A stretch of DNA of 64,000 bases, from contig CAJLRL010000008.1 in NCBI GenBank assembly GCA_905209075.1, positions 26,371 through 90,370 of the forward strand, written 5' to 3'. Origin of the DNA: an uncultured Lachnospiraceae bacterium. Its GTDB lineage: Bacteria > Bacillota > Clostridia > Lachnospirales > Lachnospiraceae. A program made the position numbers and the translations under genes. The notes beneath the pieces were generated by a model. That model was not told the DNA's origin, ran no database searches, and saw nothing but the letters and a program-made list of their open reading frames with translations. The first letter of the stretch is position 1, and each line of letters opens with the position of its first letter. Below are positions 35,480 to 43,475 of the stretch, in pieces.

Positions 35480-36700
35480 TTACCTCATCTGATCCAGTGG
35501 CAACGACATCTGCCCTTTGCAGTTACCGCCAATAGTGGATGGATCCCAGCCTACACCGATATAGTCCAGTACTTTCGCCCAGCCGTAATCATTGCCATTC
35601 TCGTCTTTGCACATGTGGAACATCAAATAATCCCACTCCGTTGGGTTCTTTTCGTATAACAGATCAAACCTGTGTGGTCTTTTTTCCATGTAGATTCCAA
35701 AACCACACATACTGCATCCTGTCCTTTGAGCTTTGGTAGTTCTCAGAGTGCCGTCAGGAGCTTTATCTATCACTCCGTATATACTTGGTATAATGCTTTC
35801 AGGCATCTCAAACTTATCTGTGATCCTGCCCTCTTCAAGCATCCTCTTGTGATATTTATCTTTAAGATTGCTCTTCCACAGCTCGTCCATCTCCAACGCA
35901 AGTGTTAATATATCCTGCCTGTTAAAGATTGCAAACGGTGCTGATCTGATAGTTGATGCACCAAAATAATTGCATCCATTCATCATAAGGCTCTTTGCTC
36001 TGCGACCGCCCTCTGATGCCATTAGTCCGAGAAATGGTACACTGTGGTGTTCCTTTCCCCAGTCATCACAATTTTTTTCTTTGAGGTAATAGCAGCACTT
36101 TGCTGATACCTTAAAGTCCGGCTTCTGATACTGGCATCCTTCATTTTCGTTCTCATATCCTCCGAAAAGCTTCAGCCATCGGTTTGTCAACTGCATCTTA
36201 GAGTTTTTCTGCCATCCTCCATACTCTCCCGTCTCGCCTGTGATGATTGCATGGCGCACGGTTTTGTTTTTCTCTGTTGGATTCTGGAGCAGTTCTATCT
36301 TGCCGGCTATCTCCTTTGATATGACAGGAAAGCCAAACTCCTGTATAACTCTCGGTTTTGTCCAGCGTTTACCATCCTTTCGCATCAAAGGCGGAATATT
36401 TATAATTCCCAATGCCTTATGTATTTTCTGTATACTCGAGTCCTCAAGCGTAGATGCTGATACTCCCGGCACATCCTCATGGCATACCTCATTGATAAAC
36501 AGATACAGTATTATGCTGTCTAATCCTCCCACAGACACATGATAATTAAGTCCACGCTTGTCACATTCACTTATAAACTCTTTTACTCTTGTGATCGCAT
36601 ACCTGCGTTTAAAGTCATAGTCCTGATTTTGTTTCTGCACAAATGCTGTTATCTTTGCATAAGTGCCTAGTCTCTTCATTCTCTGTTGTACTGATTCCAC
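35480..36700 (-). CDS. Phosphoadenosine-phosphosulfate-reductase-like phage protein
   Basis: 406 residues from GTG 36700. The adenine-nucleotide alpha-hydrolase PP-loop is HVSVGGLDSI near residue 58 (canonical SGGxDS). Four or more Cys lie in the C-terminal half, including CSMCGFGIYMEKRPHRFDLL and CNYFGAS, consistent with an Fe-S or zinc site. Phage members of this family are often linked to DNA phosphorothioation or sulfur chemistry, but no dnd genes are present. The reaction here is unknown. Confidence 0.7.
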   Translation of the reverse strand: MESVQQRMKRLGTYAKITAFVQKQNQDYDFKRRYAITRVKEFISECDKRGLNYHVSVGGLDSIILYLFINEVCHEDVPGVSASTLEDSSIQKIHKALGIINIPPLMRKDGKRWTKPRVIQEFGFPVISKEIAGKIELLQNPTEKNKTVRHAIITGETGEYGGWQKNSKMQLTNRWLKLFGGYENENEGCQYQKPDFKVSAKCCYYLKEKNCDDWGKEHHSVPFLGLMASEGGRRAKSLMMNGCNYFGASTIRSAPFAIFNRQDILTLALEMDELWKSNLKDKYHKRMLEEGRITDKFEMPESIIPSIYGVIDKAPDGTLRTTKAQRTGCSMCGFGIYMEKRPHRFDLLYEKNPTEWDYLMFHMCKDENGNDYGWAKVLDYIGVGWDPSTIGGNCKGQMSLPLDQMR

Positions 36701-36702
36701 TG

Positions 36703-36795
36703 CTATGCCTCACTTGTCATCTGTGCCTGTATATCTATCAGTGCTTCTCTTATTTGTTCAGCCTCTTTTAATAAATTTTCAAATTCTTTGCTCAT
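36703..36795 (-). CDS. Very small helical phage protein
   Basis: 30 residues, MSKEFENLLKEAEQIREAL then a short helix, preceded by GGAGGTAAACAAA. Stop is 2 bases before the GTG of the PAPS-like gene, suggesting coupling. Function unknown. Confidence 0.5.
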   Translation of the reverse strand: MSKEFENLLKEAEQIREALIDIQAQMTSEA

Positions 36796-36860
36796 TTTGT
36801 TTACCTCCGTGTTGTTTGTTTTGTTACAGTTTCTTTATACACTATAGTGCCAAAAGCGGT

Positions 36861-37022
36861 ATGACTCTGGCAGAAATTGTTGCAGAATATAATAAGACTC
36901 ATGAACCAACAACTACTCAAAATATTTCCAATAAGCTAACTCGTGGCACTATTAAATATAGCGAATGTCTCGAGCTTGCTAAAATCATGGGATATGATAT
37001 TTCTTGGATCAAGAGAGGATAG
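36861..37022 (+). CDS. Small putative DNA-binding protein on the opposite strand, possibly truncated
   Basis: 53 residues from ATG 36861: MTLAEIVAEYNKTHEPTTTQ, NISNKLTRGTIKYSECLELAKIMGYDISW. The second half is a helix-turn-helix like DUF6471/XRE proteins. In-frame codons before the ATG (AKSG) resemble the missing N-terminal part of that family, so it may be a remnant. A TTGTTA-16-TATAGT promoter ends only ~7 bases before the ATG and there is no ribosome site; leaderless translation is possible. Confidence 0.45.
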   Translation: MTLAEIVAEYNKTHEPTTTQNISNKLTRGTIKYSECLELAKIMGYDISWIKRG

Positions 37023-37036
37023 TTCCTCTCTTTTTC
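37010..37036 (+). terminator. Terminator overlapping the small HTH gene stop
   Basis: GAGAGGA (37013-37019) and TCCTCTC around TAGT, followed by TTTTTCATTTTTTT on the plus strand. The stop TAG lies in the loop. Confidence 0.65.
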
Positions 37037-37042
37037 ATTTTT

Positions 37043-37435
37043 TTAATTTTGCGTTTCTGATATTTCGTCACATGATACCTGATTTAATTTTGTTACAAGC
37101 GCATTATAATCATCTATTGCATACTCTGCCGGTATTGAATATTTTTTTATTTCATATCTAGCTGCTACATCACTTTCGATATAACATCCACTCCAATCCC
37201 ATACATCATCGATACCAACAAATACATCTGCCTGTGCCAGTTTCTTAAGACTTTCTCCAAGATACCACACAGCCTCATTATTATCCTTTGGTGGATTATC
37301 TTCTATGTAGCTGTCAATCAGTTCCAGTTCTTCTCCTTCGTATATCTCTGCAATCTTTTTCATTTTCTGAATACTTGCTTTGATTTCTTCCTCTGTTCTG
37401 CCTTTCATTGGTACACTTACAAATAATTTCTTCAT
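37043..37435 (-). CDS. DUF4406 / nucleoside 2-deoxyribosyltransferase-like protein
   Basis: 130 residues from ATG 37435 (MKKLFVSVPMKGRTEEEI). VSVPMKGR, AQADVFVGIDDVWDWSGCYIESDVAARY and the Rossmann-like strands fit nucleoside deoxyribosyltransferase-like phage proteins that may salvage or modify nucleotides. An in-frame ATG at 37453 is possible. Confidence 0.7.
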   Translation of the reverse strand: MKKLFVSVPMKGRTEEEIKASIQKMKKIAEIYEGEELELIDSYIEDNPPKDNNEAVWYLGESLKKLAQADVFVGIDDVWDWSGCYIESDVAARYEIKKYSIPAEYAIDDYNALVTKLNQVSCDEISETQN

Positions 37436-37464
37436 GGTTTTTTCCTTTCTCATTGCTAAAATGG

Positions 37465-37687
37465 TTAAAGGGAGCTGGGTAAAGCTCCCTCCTGTAATGG
37501 CTTACAAATCAGTTTGTGGTATATCTTAATCCGCATGCCCGGTTTCTTTCGCATTTCTGCAGGTGTTTCAACCTATCTTTGAATCTGATATGCCGGTATC
37601 TCCCTCCAGTTAAAATCTACTCCGGACAACAGTCTTAGTGTCTCCAGCTGTGGCTTATACATTGGATCCGTAAATCTTATTCCAATT
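37465..37687. repeat. Copy 2 (intact) of the ~220-bp duplicated segment
   Basis: Contains hairpin cassette copy 3, GGGAGC-TGGGTAAA-GCTCCC at 37470-37489, then the 3' end of the next gene. Matches 34545-34762. Confidence 0.8.
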
Positions 37688-38169
37688 GCCATTGCATTGC
37701 TATACCAGATTATCCAGTCATCTTTTACTACTGGTCCCACCGGAACGTCCTCATCTGATTTCATCTTACTGTAATCTATCATTGCATATCTTATATCACT
37801 CAACATCTGAGCCCCGCCCGGTGTCTTTACGATTGAATACAGTTTATACTGCTGCTCTATCTTGATTTTTGATATCATTACCGCTGTGGCTGATTCTGCA
37901 TCCTTCCACAATACCGGTTCCCTTTCAAGCTCTCTTTGGGGTTCTGTGTCTTTTTGATATCTACAAAACCCACACCTGTATGTCTGGGCACCTATTGCCT
38001 TTATTACTGTTCCTAAAAATTCTTTTGTGACACACTCTTCATCCACCTCGATTATCCATCCAGTACCATTCATGAGGTACATTCCTTTTTCTGTTTTACC
38101 GAAGCTTACACCAAATGCGCTATACTCTGCTTTTAATATTTTTTCTAACTTTGATATATTTACAAACAT
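37573..38169 (-). CDS. Phage protein of unknown function
   Basis: 198 residues from ATG 38169 (MFVNISKLEKILK), chosen because GATAGGAGAG precedes it and the longer ORF overlaps the upstream gene by 61 bases. Contains one CxxC (YRCGFCRYQK), IEVDEECVTK and a C-terminal WYSNAMAIGIRFTDPMYKP. Its 3' end is duplicated at 34.6 kb. Helical and mixed; no family recognised. Confidence 0.6.
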   Translation of the reverse strand: MFVNISKLEKILKAEYSAFGVSFGKTEKGMYLMNGTGWIIEVDEECVTKEFLGTVIKAIGAQTYRCGFCRYQKDTEPQRELEREPVLWKDAESATAVMISKIKIEQQYKLYSIVKTPGGAQMLSDIRYAMIDYSKMKSDEDVPVGPVVKDDWIIWYSNAMAIGIRFTDPMYKPQLETLRLLSGVDFNWREIPAYQIQR

Positions 38170-38450
38170 CCGCTCTCTCCTATCCCGGCTATGAAATACA
38201 TATCCTGATGCAGTATGCATGATAGACTGCTGCCACTTTTTACCAGTGTGAAATATCTCATAACCTTTATTATTTCTACATCTTCGGTCTTCAAACCATC
38301 TTCATCATTTCCTACCGGTCGGCTTTTCATGTTGAACAATATCTTCCGCCAGTCAACTCTTACCCTTTTCTTTCCGGCCAGCCATCTGATCGTTGCCGCC
38401 CTGACATCCTCCAGCTTTAAAGCAGGAGACGCAGTATCCGTCTCTCTCAT
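38160..38450 (-). CDS. Small phage protein, unknown
   Basis: 96 residues from ATG 38450, which overlaps the upstream stop (ATGA) and has GGAGG 10 bases before. ALKLEDVRAATIRWLAGKKRVRVDWRKILF suggests a helical DNA-contacting N-terminus. Unknown role. Confidence 0.55.
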   Translation of the reverse strand: MRETDTASPALKLEDVRAATIRWLAGKKRVRVDWRKILFNMKSRPVGNDEDGLKTEDVEIIKVMRYFTLVKSGSSLSCILHQDMYFIAGIGESGCL

Positions 38451-38800
38451 ACTTTTAAAAACCTCCACTTATCATATTTGCGATCCGTATCCGGAAAATC
38501 CGGATAAAATACTTCCAGATAATCCCTGAACATCTGAAGCATTTCTTTTCTGACACCCTGATTTCCGTTGTCCAGCATATGGTGATGGTACCTACACCCT
38601 ACTGCGCCATTCTGTTCGATTCCCAGTCCATTTTTTGATCTGGGTATGTAATGCATGATATCCTGTATTTCCATCTCATAGACTGCTGCCGGCGGCATCT
38701 TATAACCGATCTGGCAAAATATACACTGGTAATTGTCACGTTCCTTTATCTTTAGCCGCTCCTTTTGGGAAAATTCGAGCAGTTTAGTATACTTCGCCAT
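38447..38800 (-). CDS. HNH-type endonuclease-like protein
   Basis: 117 residues from ATG 38800 behind GGAGGTGTGAA. One CxxC (CIFC), MEIQDIMHYIPRSKNGLG and NGAVGCRYHHHMLDNGNQG form a variant HNH core (the first His lies in MHYIPRS, the last in HHH). May nick DNA for replication or packaging. Coupled to its neighbours by 1- to 4-base overlaps. Confidence 0.7.
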   Translation of the reverse strand: MAKYTKLLEFSQKERLKIKERDNYQCIFCQIGYKMPPAAVYEMEIQDIMHYIPRSKNGLGIEQNGAVGCRYHHHMLDNGNQGVRKEMLQMFRDYLEVFYPDFPDTDRKYDKWRFLKV

Positions 38801-38801
38801 T

Positions 38802-39017
38802 TCACACCTCCGGGAACAGAAAGAGCAGGTCTGCTGCCGCTCTTTCTTTGCATTGTTCTCTATCATCTGACTCCCGACTTATCACTAAGCGTTCTGTGGT
38901 TCCTCTTCGCTGTGTGATCTTTATATTGCAACCATGTCGGTCTTCTCTGTAACGGAGGTTTAAGTTATATTTTTTTCTTCGTTCCTGATACACTTTCCAC
39001 AAAGCCTCCATGGTCAT
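38802..39017 (-). CDS. Small basic phage protein, unknown
   Basis: 71 residues, helical start (LWKVYQERRKKYNLNLRYRED) and a basic, beta-like middle. Start ATG 39017 overlaps the ParB-domain stop. No family recognised. Confidence 0.5.
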   Translation of the reverse strand: MTMEALWKVYQERRKKYNLNLRYREDRHGCNIKITQRRGTTERLVISRESDDREQCKERAAADLLFLFPEV

Positions 39018-40456
39018 GACAATTCCTCTTTCTGTTTAGTTAAGTCTGCTATCTCTGTATACAGAGGATGAGTGCCCTTTAATATCTTTAATTCATCCTC
39101 TTCAAGCTGAAATCCGTATCTCCGCAATTCCTTATATGTCTCCATGTAAATTGTGGCATTTTCTACATCCAGTTCATTGTTCCAGTCTTGCCACAATGTT
39201 CTCCACTTTATAGCTTCTATCAGGTTTCCGATAAGGTGGACTGTTTCCGGAAGCCTTTTGGTCATGCTCATTATTTTGGAGATTTTCTCTTTATCTTCAT
39301 CCTCATCATAATCGCAAAAATTATCATCAATCATTCCACAAGCATATTCCCAGTCGTAATTTTCAAATCCCACTTCCATGCACAGTCTTATCATTACCTG
39401 CATGTCTGTAAGGTTATCCTCAATCTTTATTTTTTCGTGATAGAGCATATCGACAAATTCCTGTATTTTTTCTTTTATTGTATTCATAAATTCCGCTATG
39501 CATTTGGATTTTTCATCTATCTGTTTATCAATCTTTTTCTCCGGATCAACTGCTGCATCTTCTGTTTCTGCTGCATCTTCTGTTTCTGCTGTTTCTTCGT
39601 TTTCTATCTCATCAGCCCCCTTTTTCCGGCAGATATAGATGTAATATCCATTTTCCCTGTAATACACATTCTCTGTATCTTCTATAGGCTCAAGTCTGGC
39701 TCCAACATAATTCCATAGATCTATTGCCTGCATTTTTTCATACTCACTATAATTCCACTGAATGTTTTCCGTTGACTCCGGGATTCCAAGCTCTTTAATC
39801 TTTGACAGGATTTCTTCTTTGACCTTTTTTCTTTCCCGTTCTTTTACTGTCCTCTCAACCTCGTACTTTAGATTACTGCTGCTAGTTGCCTTGCTTAATA
39901 TCCGGTTACGCTCTTTTACATCATCAATCTTCTCAAGTTCATACATATCTTTTAACGACATCTGGAATGATTCATCATTCTCCTTTTCTTTGATCACATC
40001 ATGATCCAGCTTTGCAAGGTTTAATCTGTGGTAGATCGTAGCCTTTGAAAAACCGGTCTTATTGGACAGCGTTTCAACTGTATCGCCCAGGTCAAGCATT
40101 AACTGGAAACTTTCAGCCTGCTCATATATGGTCAGGTCGTTTCTCTGCATATTCTCTTCAAGCATCATACTGATCTGTTCGTTTTTAGTCAGTCCTGTTA
40201 CTATACGGCACGGTGCGCTTTCTATTCCGGCCAGCTTTGCGGCGGCGGTTCTCCTGTGTCCTATCAAAGTGGTATATCCGTCCTCACTCCATTCTCCATC
40301 CGGCATCCAATGCCCTGGCATTACTGTCAAGTTCTGGAGTATACCTCTCTTTGCTATTGAGTCTGCTAATTCGGTTACATCGCCTACATCTTTTCTTGGA
40401 TTGTCTGGGTGCGGATATATGTCCGCTACTGGCAGCATTGTTAATTCTTCACTCAT
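39014..40456 (-). CDS. ParB/Spo0J-type N-terminal domain protein
   Basis: 480 residues. Residues ~1-90 are a ParB-like CTPase/nuclease fold (LPVADIYPHPDNPRKDVGDV, TTLIGHRRTAAAKLAG) and ~95-170 a helix-turn-helix (LEENMQRNDLTIYEQAESF, SNKTGFSKATIYHRLNLAKL). The rest is acidic and helical with a Glu/Ala-rich linker near 290. Phage ParB-like proteins act in segregation, replication or transcription. No ParA partner is visible here. Confidence 0.85.
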   Translation of the reverse strand: MSEELTMLPVADIYPHPDNPRKDVGDVTELADSIAKRGILQNLTVMPGHWMPDGEWSEDGYTTLIGHRRTAAAKLAGIESAPCRIVTGLTKNEQISMMLEENMQRNDLTIYEQAESFQLMLDLGDTVETLSNKTGFSKATIYHRLNLAKLDHDVIKEKENDESFQMSLKDMYELEKIDDVKERNRILSKATSSSNLKYEVERTVKERERKKVKEEILSKIKELGIPESTENIQWNYSEYEKMQAIDLWNYVGARLEPIEDTENVYYRENGYYIYICRKKGADEIENEETAETEDAAETEDAAVDPEKKIDKQIDEKSKCIAEFMNTIKEKIQEFVDMLYHEKIKIEDNLTDMQVMIRLCMEVGFENYDWEYACGMIDDNFCDYDEDEDKEKISKIMSMTKRLPETVHLIGNLIEAIKWRTLWQDWNNELDVENATIYMETYKELRRYGFQLEEDELKILKGTHPLYTEIADLTKQKEELS

Positions 40457-40899
40457 TTTTCGTCTGGTCCTTTCTTTTCACACTGGTCTTTAAGCCAGTT
40501 ACTATATTCGTTGTGTCCATTATTTATATAAAACTCGTCTCCTTCGAGTAATTCGAGTATCCTCTGCCACTCATCTGCATGCCTCACCGGCTCTCCTTTG
40601 GCATTTACCCACCCGGATACCTCCCATTTATCCAGCCAGTAGTTTATTGATGACTCTAAATACTTTGATTCTGCGTATATATCCACAATAAGGCTTTTTG
40701 TGTTCAGTCTTTTCAACGCTCTGTAGAGTATTTCAATCTCTGAATCATAAACTGACATATCCTCAAGGTACTCTATATTGCTCAAAGTCGCTTCGAGATT
40801 GTTTTTTGTTGTGTAGGATAAGACATAGCCTGCTGCACCACTATTTTTCTTCATTGTCCGTATGGACGTGTAAATGTATATTTTTACATGCTTCATCAA
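40453..40899 (-). CDS. RNase H-fold protein with degenerate active site
   Basis: 148 residues. IYIYTS, GAAGYVLSYTT, SEIEILYRALKRL, VDIYAESKYLESSINYWLDKWEVSGWVNAKGEPV and DEWQRILELL align by eye with RNase HI (strand 1, strand 2, helix with Glu, strand 4 and handle-like WL..W..GW). The catalytic Asp of strand 1 appears replaced by Ser and that of strand 4 by Glu, so activity is doubtful. Adjacent to ParB-domain and HUH Rep genes, suggesting a replication role. Confidence 0.65.
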   Translation of the reverse strand: MMKHVKIYIYTSIRTMKKNSGAAGYVLSYTTKNNLEATLSNIEYLEDMSVYDSEIEILYRALKRLNTKSLIVDIYAESKYLESSINYWLDKWEVSGWVNAKGEPVRHADEWQRILELLEGDEFYINNGHNEYSNWLKDQCEKKGPDEK

Positions 40900-40985
40900 A
40901 TTGTTACTCCCATATTGTAAAAATGCGGCTTACAGCAATTTCAAAGAGGTGCTTCCTAGAGATTTTTTGTGTATATTTATGCATT

Positions 40986-41831
40986 TCATGTAAAATCGTC
41001 CTCCCATACTGTCTTTATGCGCTCTCCGGGGGCTTTTAACTTCGAATCAAGACGCTTTTCCATGTAATAAATATACGAATAGCCTGTCACTTTATTTATT
41101 CCCACTTTTACGGAATCAGGAATTATGTAATTTCCTTTACTCGGCTTTAATCCATCTCTCCATATTCTTGCTACTGTCCAGTGACTATATGTTTTCTTCT
41201 CGGCTTCCGGTCTTTTTAAGTTCCTGCTTGTATCAACACGGCTGAACGTTTTCTGTTCTTCCTCTCCGAACAGGTTATACTGACCTTCCAGTCCTTTCTT
41301 CTCCGGTTCTGCTGCAAGATACTTCGCAACATCCTCTGCTCCATCCATATCGAACGGAGCTATATTCACATAGTTACGGCCTTTTACGATCAGATCTGCT
41401 ATTGTCTTGTGCCATGCTTCTTTTATCACAAGATCTATATTGTCAATGTGGTTTACCAGCACATGGATATGCGGACCTCCGAACTTTCCGATTTCCATAC
41501 GCTTTATCCATTTACAGGCAATCCCGGCTTTCTTGTATACCTTTCTAAGTTCCTTAGTGAAATTCTTCCAGTCTTTTCTCATCCTGTCGGCATCCGGCCG
41601 TGTTCCCCTTGGATATTTAAGGGTTGTCCATGAATCCCCGGTATTGAAATTTGCTATGATCACATATTTTATTTTTTTCTCTTTCAGCCACTGGTTCTGT
41701 CTCTTTACCTGTTCTGGTGTAGCTTTATCCCTCTTTGCTCTTTTCTCTCCCTTGGCTCCATTACGTCCTACAAACTTTATCTCGTAGGCTGTATACTCTC
41801 CAAGGTCAAATGTATATTGTGTGTATTCCAT
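40986..41831 (-). CDS. Rolling-circle-type replication initiator (HUH endonuclease Rep)
   Basis: 281 residues. GGPHIHVLVNH (about residue 117) is a His-hydrophobic-His metal motif, and GAEDVAKYLAAEP (about 165) provides a candidate catalytic Tyr with Lys. VIIANFNTGDSW near 57 is the preceding motif 1 strand. Such enzymes nick one strand at an origin and become joined to its 5' end. It is the only recognisable replication initiator in the prophage. Confidence 0.78.
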   Translation of the reverse strand: MEYTQYTFDLGEYTAYEIKFVGRNGAKGEKRAKRDKATPEQVKRQNQWLKEKKIKYVIIANFNTGDSWTTLKYPRGTRPDADRMRKDWKNFTKELRKVYKKAGIACKWIKRMEIGKFGGPHIHVLVNHIDNIDLVIKEAWHKTIADLIVKGRNYVNIAPFDMDGAEDVAKYLAAEPEKKGLEGQYNLFGEEEQKTFSRVDTSRNLKRPEAEKKTYSHWTVARIWRDGLKPSKGNYIIPDSVKVGINKVTGYSYIYYMEKRLDSKLKAPGERIKTVWEDDFT

Positions 41832-41890
41832 AGTCTGTCCTAAAATTAATACTTTAGATTGTTTTTTGAAACGGCTTGAAACCAGCCTTT

Positions 41891-42001
41891 TTACTGGCTT
41901 TTGCCGTTCATTAGTTTTTTCATTTCCTGCTGCAGTACTGTAGAAAATCCTCTTGCCTTTTTAAGTTTTTTCCGCTCCGCAACATACTGATCCACTGTCA
42001 T
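41891..42001 (-). CDS. Very small basic phage protein
   Basis: 36 residues starting MTVDQYVAERKKLKKARG from ATG 42001, helical and Lys-rich. Follows the upstream stop by 4 bases. Function unknown. Confidence 0.45.
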   Translation of the reverse strand: MTVDQYVAERKKLKKARGFSTVLQQEMKKLMNGKSQ

Positions 42002-42005
42002 CCGT

Positions 42006-42275
42006 TTAACCGGTTCGTGTATTCTGTCTATCTTCGTAGTCAATCTTTGATATTCTCCTCATCTCTTCTACCCGGCGCCTGCTTTCTGCTCTCCCGGCAT
42101 CTAACCACATGAGCCACATTCCAAACCCGGTTATGATCAGACACACTATTGCTCCGACAAGTGCTACCATACAGCTTGTCTCATTATCTGCGTCTAATCC
42201 TGTCGCAAACAGCAGGGAAAGAAATACACTTGCCGCTACTGTCTTTTCTCCTCTTGTGCTTTTTGTACTTTTCAT
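42006..42275 (-). CDS. Two-helix membrane protein, unknown
   Basis: 89 residues with two hydrophobic segments (about 12-27 and 36-58) and a basic C-terminal tail RAESRRRVEEMRRI. Early phage membrane protein of unknown role. Confidence 0.55.
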   Translation of the reverse strand: MKSTKSTRGEKTVAASVFLSLLFATGLDADNETSCMVALVGAIVCLIITGFGMWLMWLDAGRAESRRRVEEMRRISKIDYEDRQNTRTG

Positions 42276-42294
42276 TGTCTGGTCCTCTCTTTGT

Positions 42295-42418
42295 TTCCAG
42301 GCATAATGGAGTGCCGCGAAAAATTTATTTTTTATATTTATAGGAGTATTGTCTAATGTTTATGGGGAAGTTTATTCGTATCTGCTAGTGTTTGTGCGAC
42401 ACTCCATTATGCCTGGAA
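42295..42418. repeat. 23-bp inverted repeat around a 78-base AT-rich loop
   Basis: TTCCAGGCATAATGGAGTG (42295-42313) is perfectly complementary to 42400-42418, and the match continues as CCGC/GCGA, 22 of 23. The AT-rich middle has no ORF. It sits between small genes, 0.5 kb from the HUH Rep. Possible replication origin, recombination site or MITE. Confidence 0.65.
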
Positions 42419-42447
42419 CCCTTATATGCTTGTCCTGTCAAGACTGC

Positions 42448-42600
42448 TTACGCAGTCTGTTCCTCTGCCGGCCGCAATGGAACCTTTTTCATCTGCTCTA
42501 TCAAATTCTGTTCCAGTGTGGCTTTCTGCTGTGCTGTCAGATCTTCAAACTTATGTATCTTGTCATCTGGCAGCGTATGTACAAATATCCGGTATGTCAT
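42448..42600 (-). CDS. Small phage protein, unknown
   Basis: 50 residues starting MTYRIFVHTLPDDKIHKF from ATG 42600 with GGAGGTGAAAT before it. Helical C-terminal half (QQKATLEQNLIEQMKK). Function unknown. Confidence 0.5.
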   Translation of the reverse strand: MTYRIFVHTLPDDKIHKFEDLTAQQKATLEQNLIEQMKKVPLRPAEEQTA

Positions 42601-42737
42601 ATTTCACCTCCGGTTAAATATATGTTGTTACTACTTGTCTTCTTGTATAGTTTTTATTGCTTTTATTTTTTTATGGTCGTATACTCTTTTTACAGGACGT
42701 TGCAGCGTCCAAGTAAATATATAAGTGAGGTATTTTT

Positions 42738-43280
42738 ATGTCCTTAACACCTTCTGATGTCATTCAATTAATCGGTATACTGGCATCTCTCATTACAAGC
42801 GTTATTGCTATAATTATTTCTGTATTAACACTCAAACAAAACTCTAAAATGATTGATGAAACATCACGTCCCTATGTAGCCATATACGCCAAAACCACAA
42901 ATTTCCAATCGCCACAATATTACTTAGTCGTAAAGAATTTTGGTCAAACTGGAGCAACTATATCTTCAATAAAATGTTCTCCTGATATCGCTCCATTCTC
43001 TATTCGAAATGATCACATTCCATTTTCCAATTTTGCTGAAACGTATATTGCTCCCGGCCAATCATTTATCTGCAATGTTAATGCAAGGGAATTCTGTTCA
43101 CAGAAAGAAATATTTTATTTCGATATAACTTACATTGGAAATGGAAAGGAATACCATGATACATATCCTATAAATCCAAAAGCAGATGCCGATTTAATAC
43201 ATGTAAGGGCTGCTACTGATGGTAAGGAACTTCGCAATATCTCATATTCTCTACAGGATTTAGTTGAAAAGCAGTTATAA
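42738..43280 (+). CDS. Membrane-anchored protein of unknown function, moron candidate
   Basis: 180 residues on the opposite strand to its neighbours, with its own leader. One N-terminal membrane helix (about residues 8-32), then a soluble beta-rich domain (RPYVAIYAKTTNF, YYLVVKNFGQTGATISSI, ITYIGNGKEYHDTYPINP). Similar one-helix plus beta-sandwich proteins are widespread in Firmicutes but uncharacterised. A GGACG/CGTCC hairpin lies in the leader (42694-42709). Placement in the early region on the plus strand suggests a lysogenic conversion or superinfection-exclusion gene (inference). Confidence 0.65.
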   Translation: MSLTPSDVIQLIGILASLITSVIAIIISVLTLKQNSKMIDETSRPYVAIYAKTTNFQSPQYYLVVKNFGQTGATISSIKCSPDIAPFSIRNDHIPFSNFAETYIAPGQSFICNVNAREFCSQKEIFYFDITYIGNGKEYHDTYPINPKADADLIHVRAATDGKELRNISYSLQDLVEKQL

Positions 43281-43472
43281 CTCGATTCGTCTTTCTTTTA
43301 CTCTCTCTTTTATCCGATCTGTTATAAACTCAAGTACTTCTACTGTTTGGACTTCCTCTGGGAGTCCTTTTTTTATGGTTTCAATTACACTTTCTACAAC
43401 CAGATTGACTTTATCCTCATCCAAATATGTTGTGTTTGCAGTTTCAAAATCATTTTGAATTATGTTTAGCAT
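43275..43472 (-). CDS. Small acidic phage protein, unknown
   Basis: 65 residues, helical (KVNLVVESVIETIKKGLPEEV). 3' end overlaps the opposite-strand gene by 6 bases. Unknown. Confidence 0.5.
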   Translation of the reverse strand: MLNIIQNDFETANTTYLDEDKVNLVVESVIETIKKGLPEEVQTVEVLEFITDRIKERVKERRIEL

Positions 43473-43475
43473 TTC

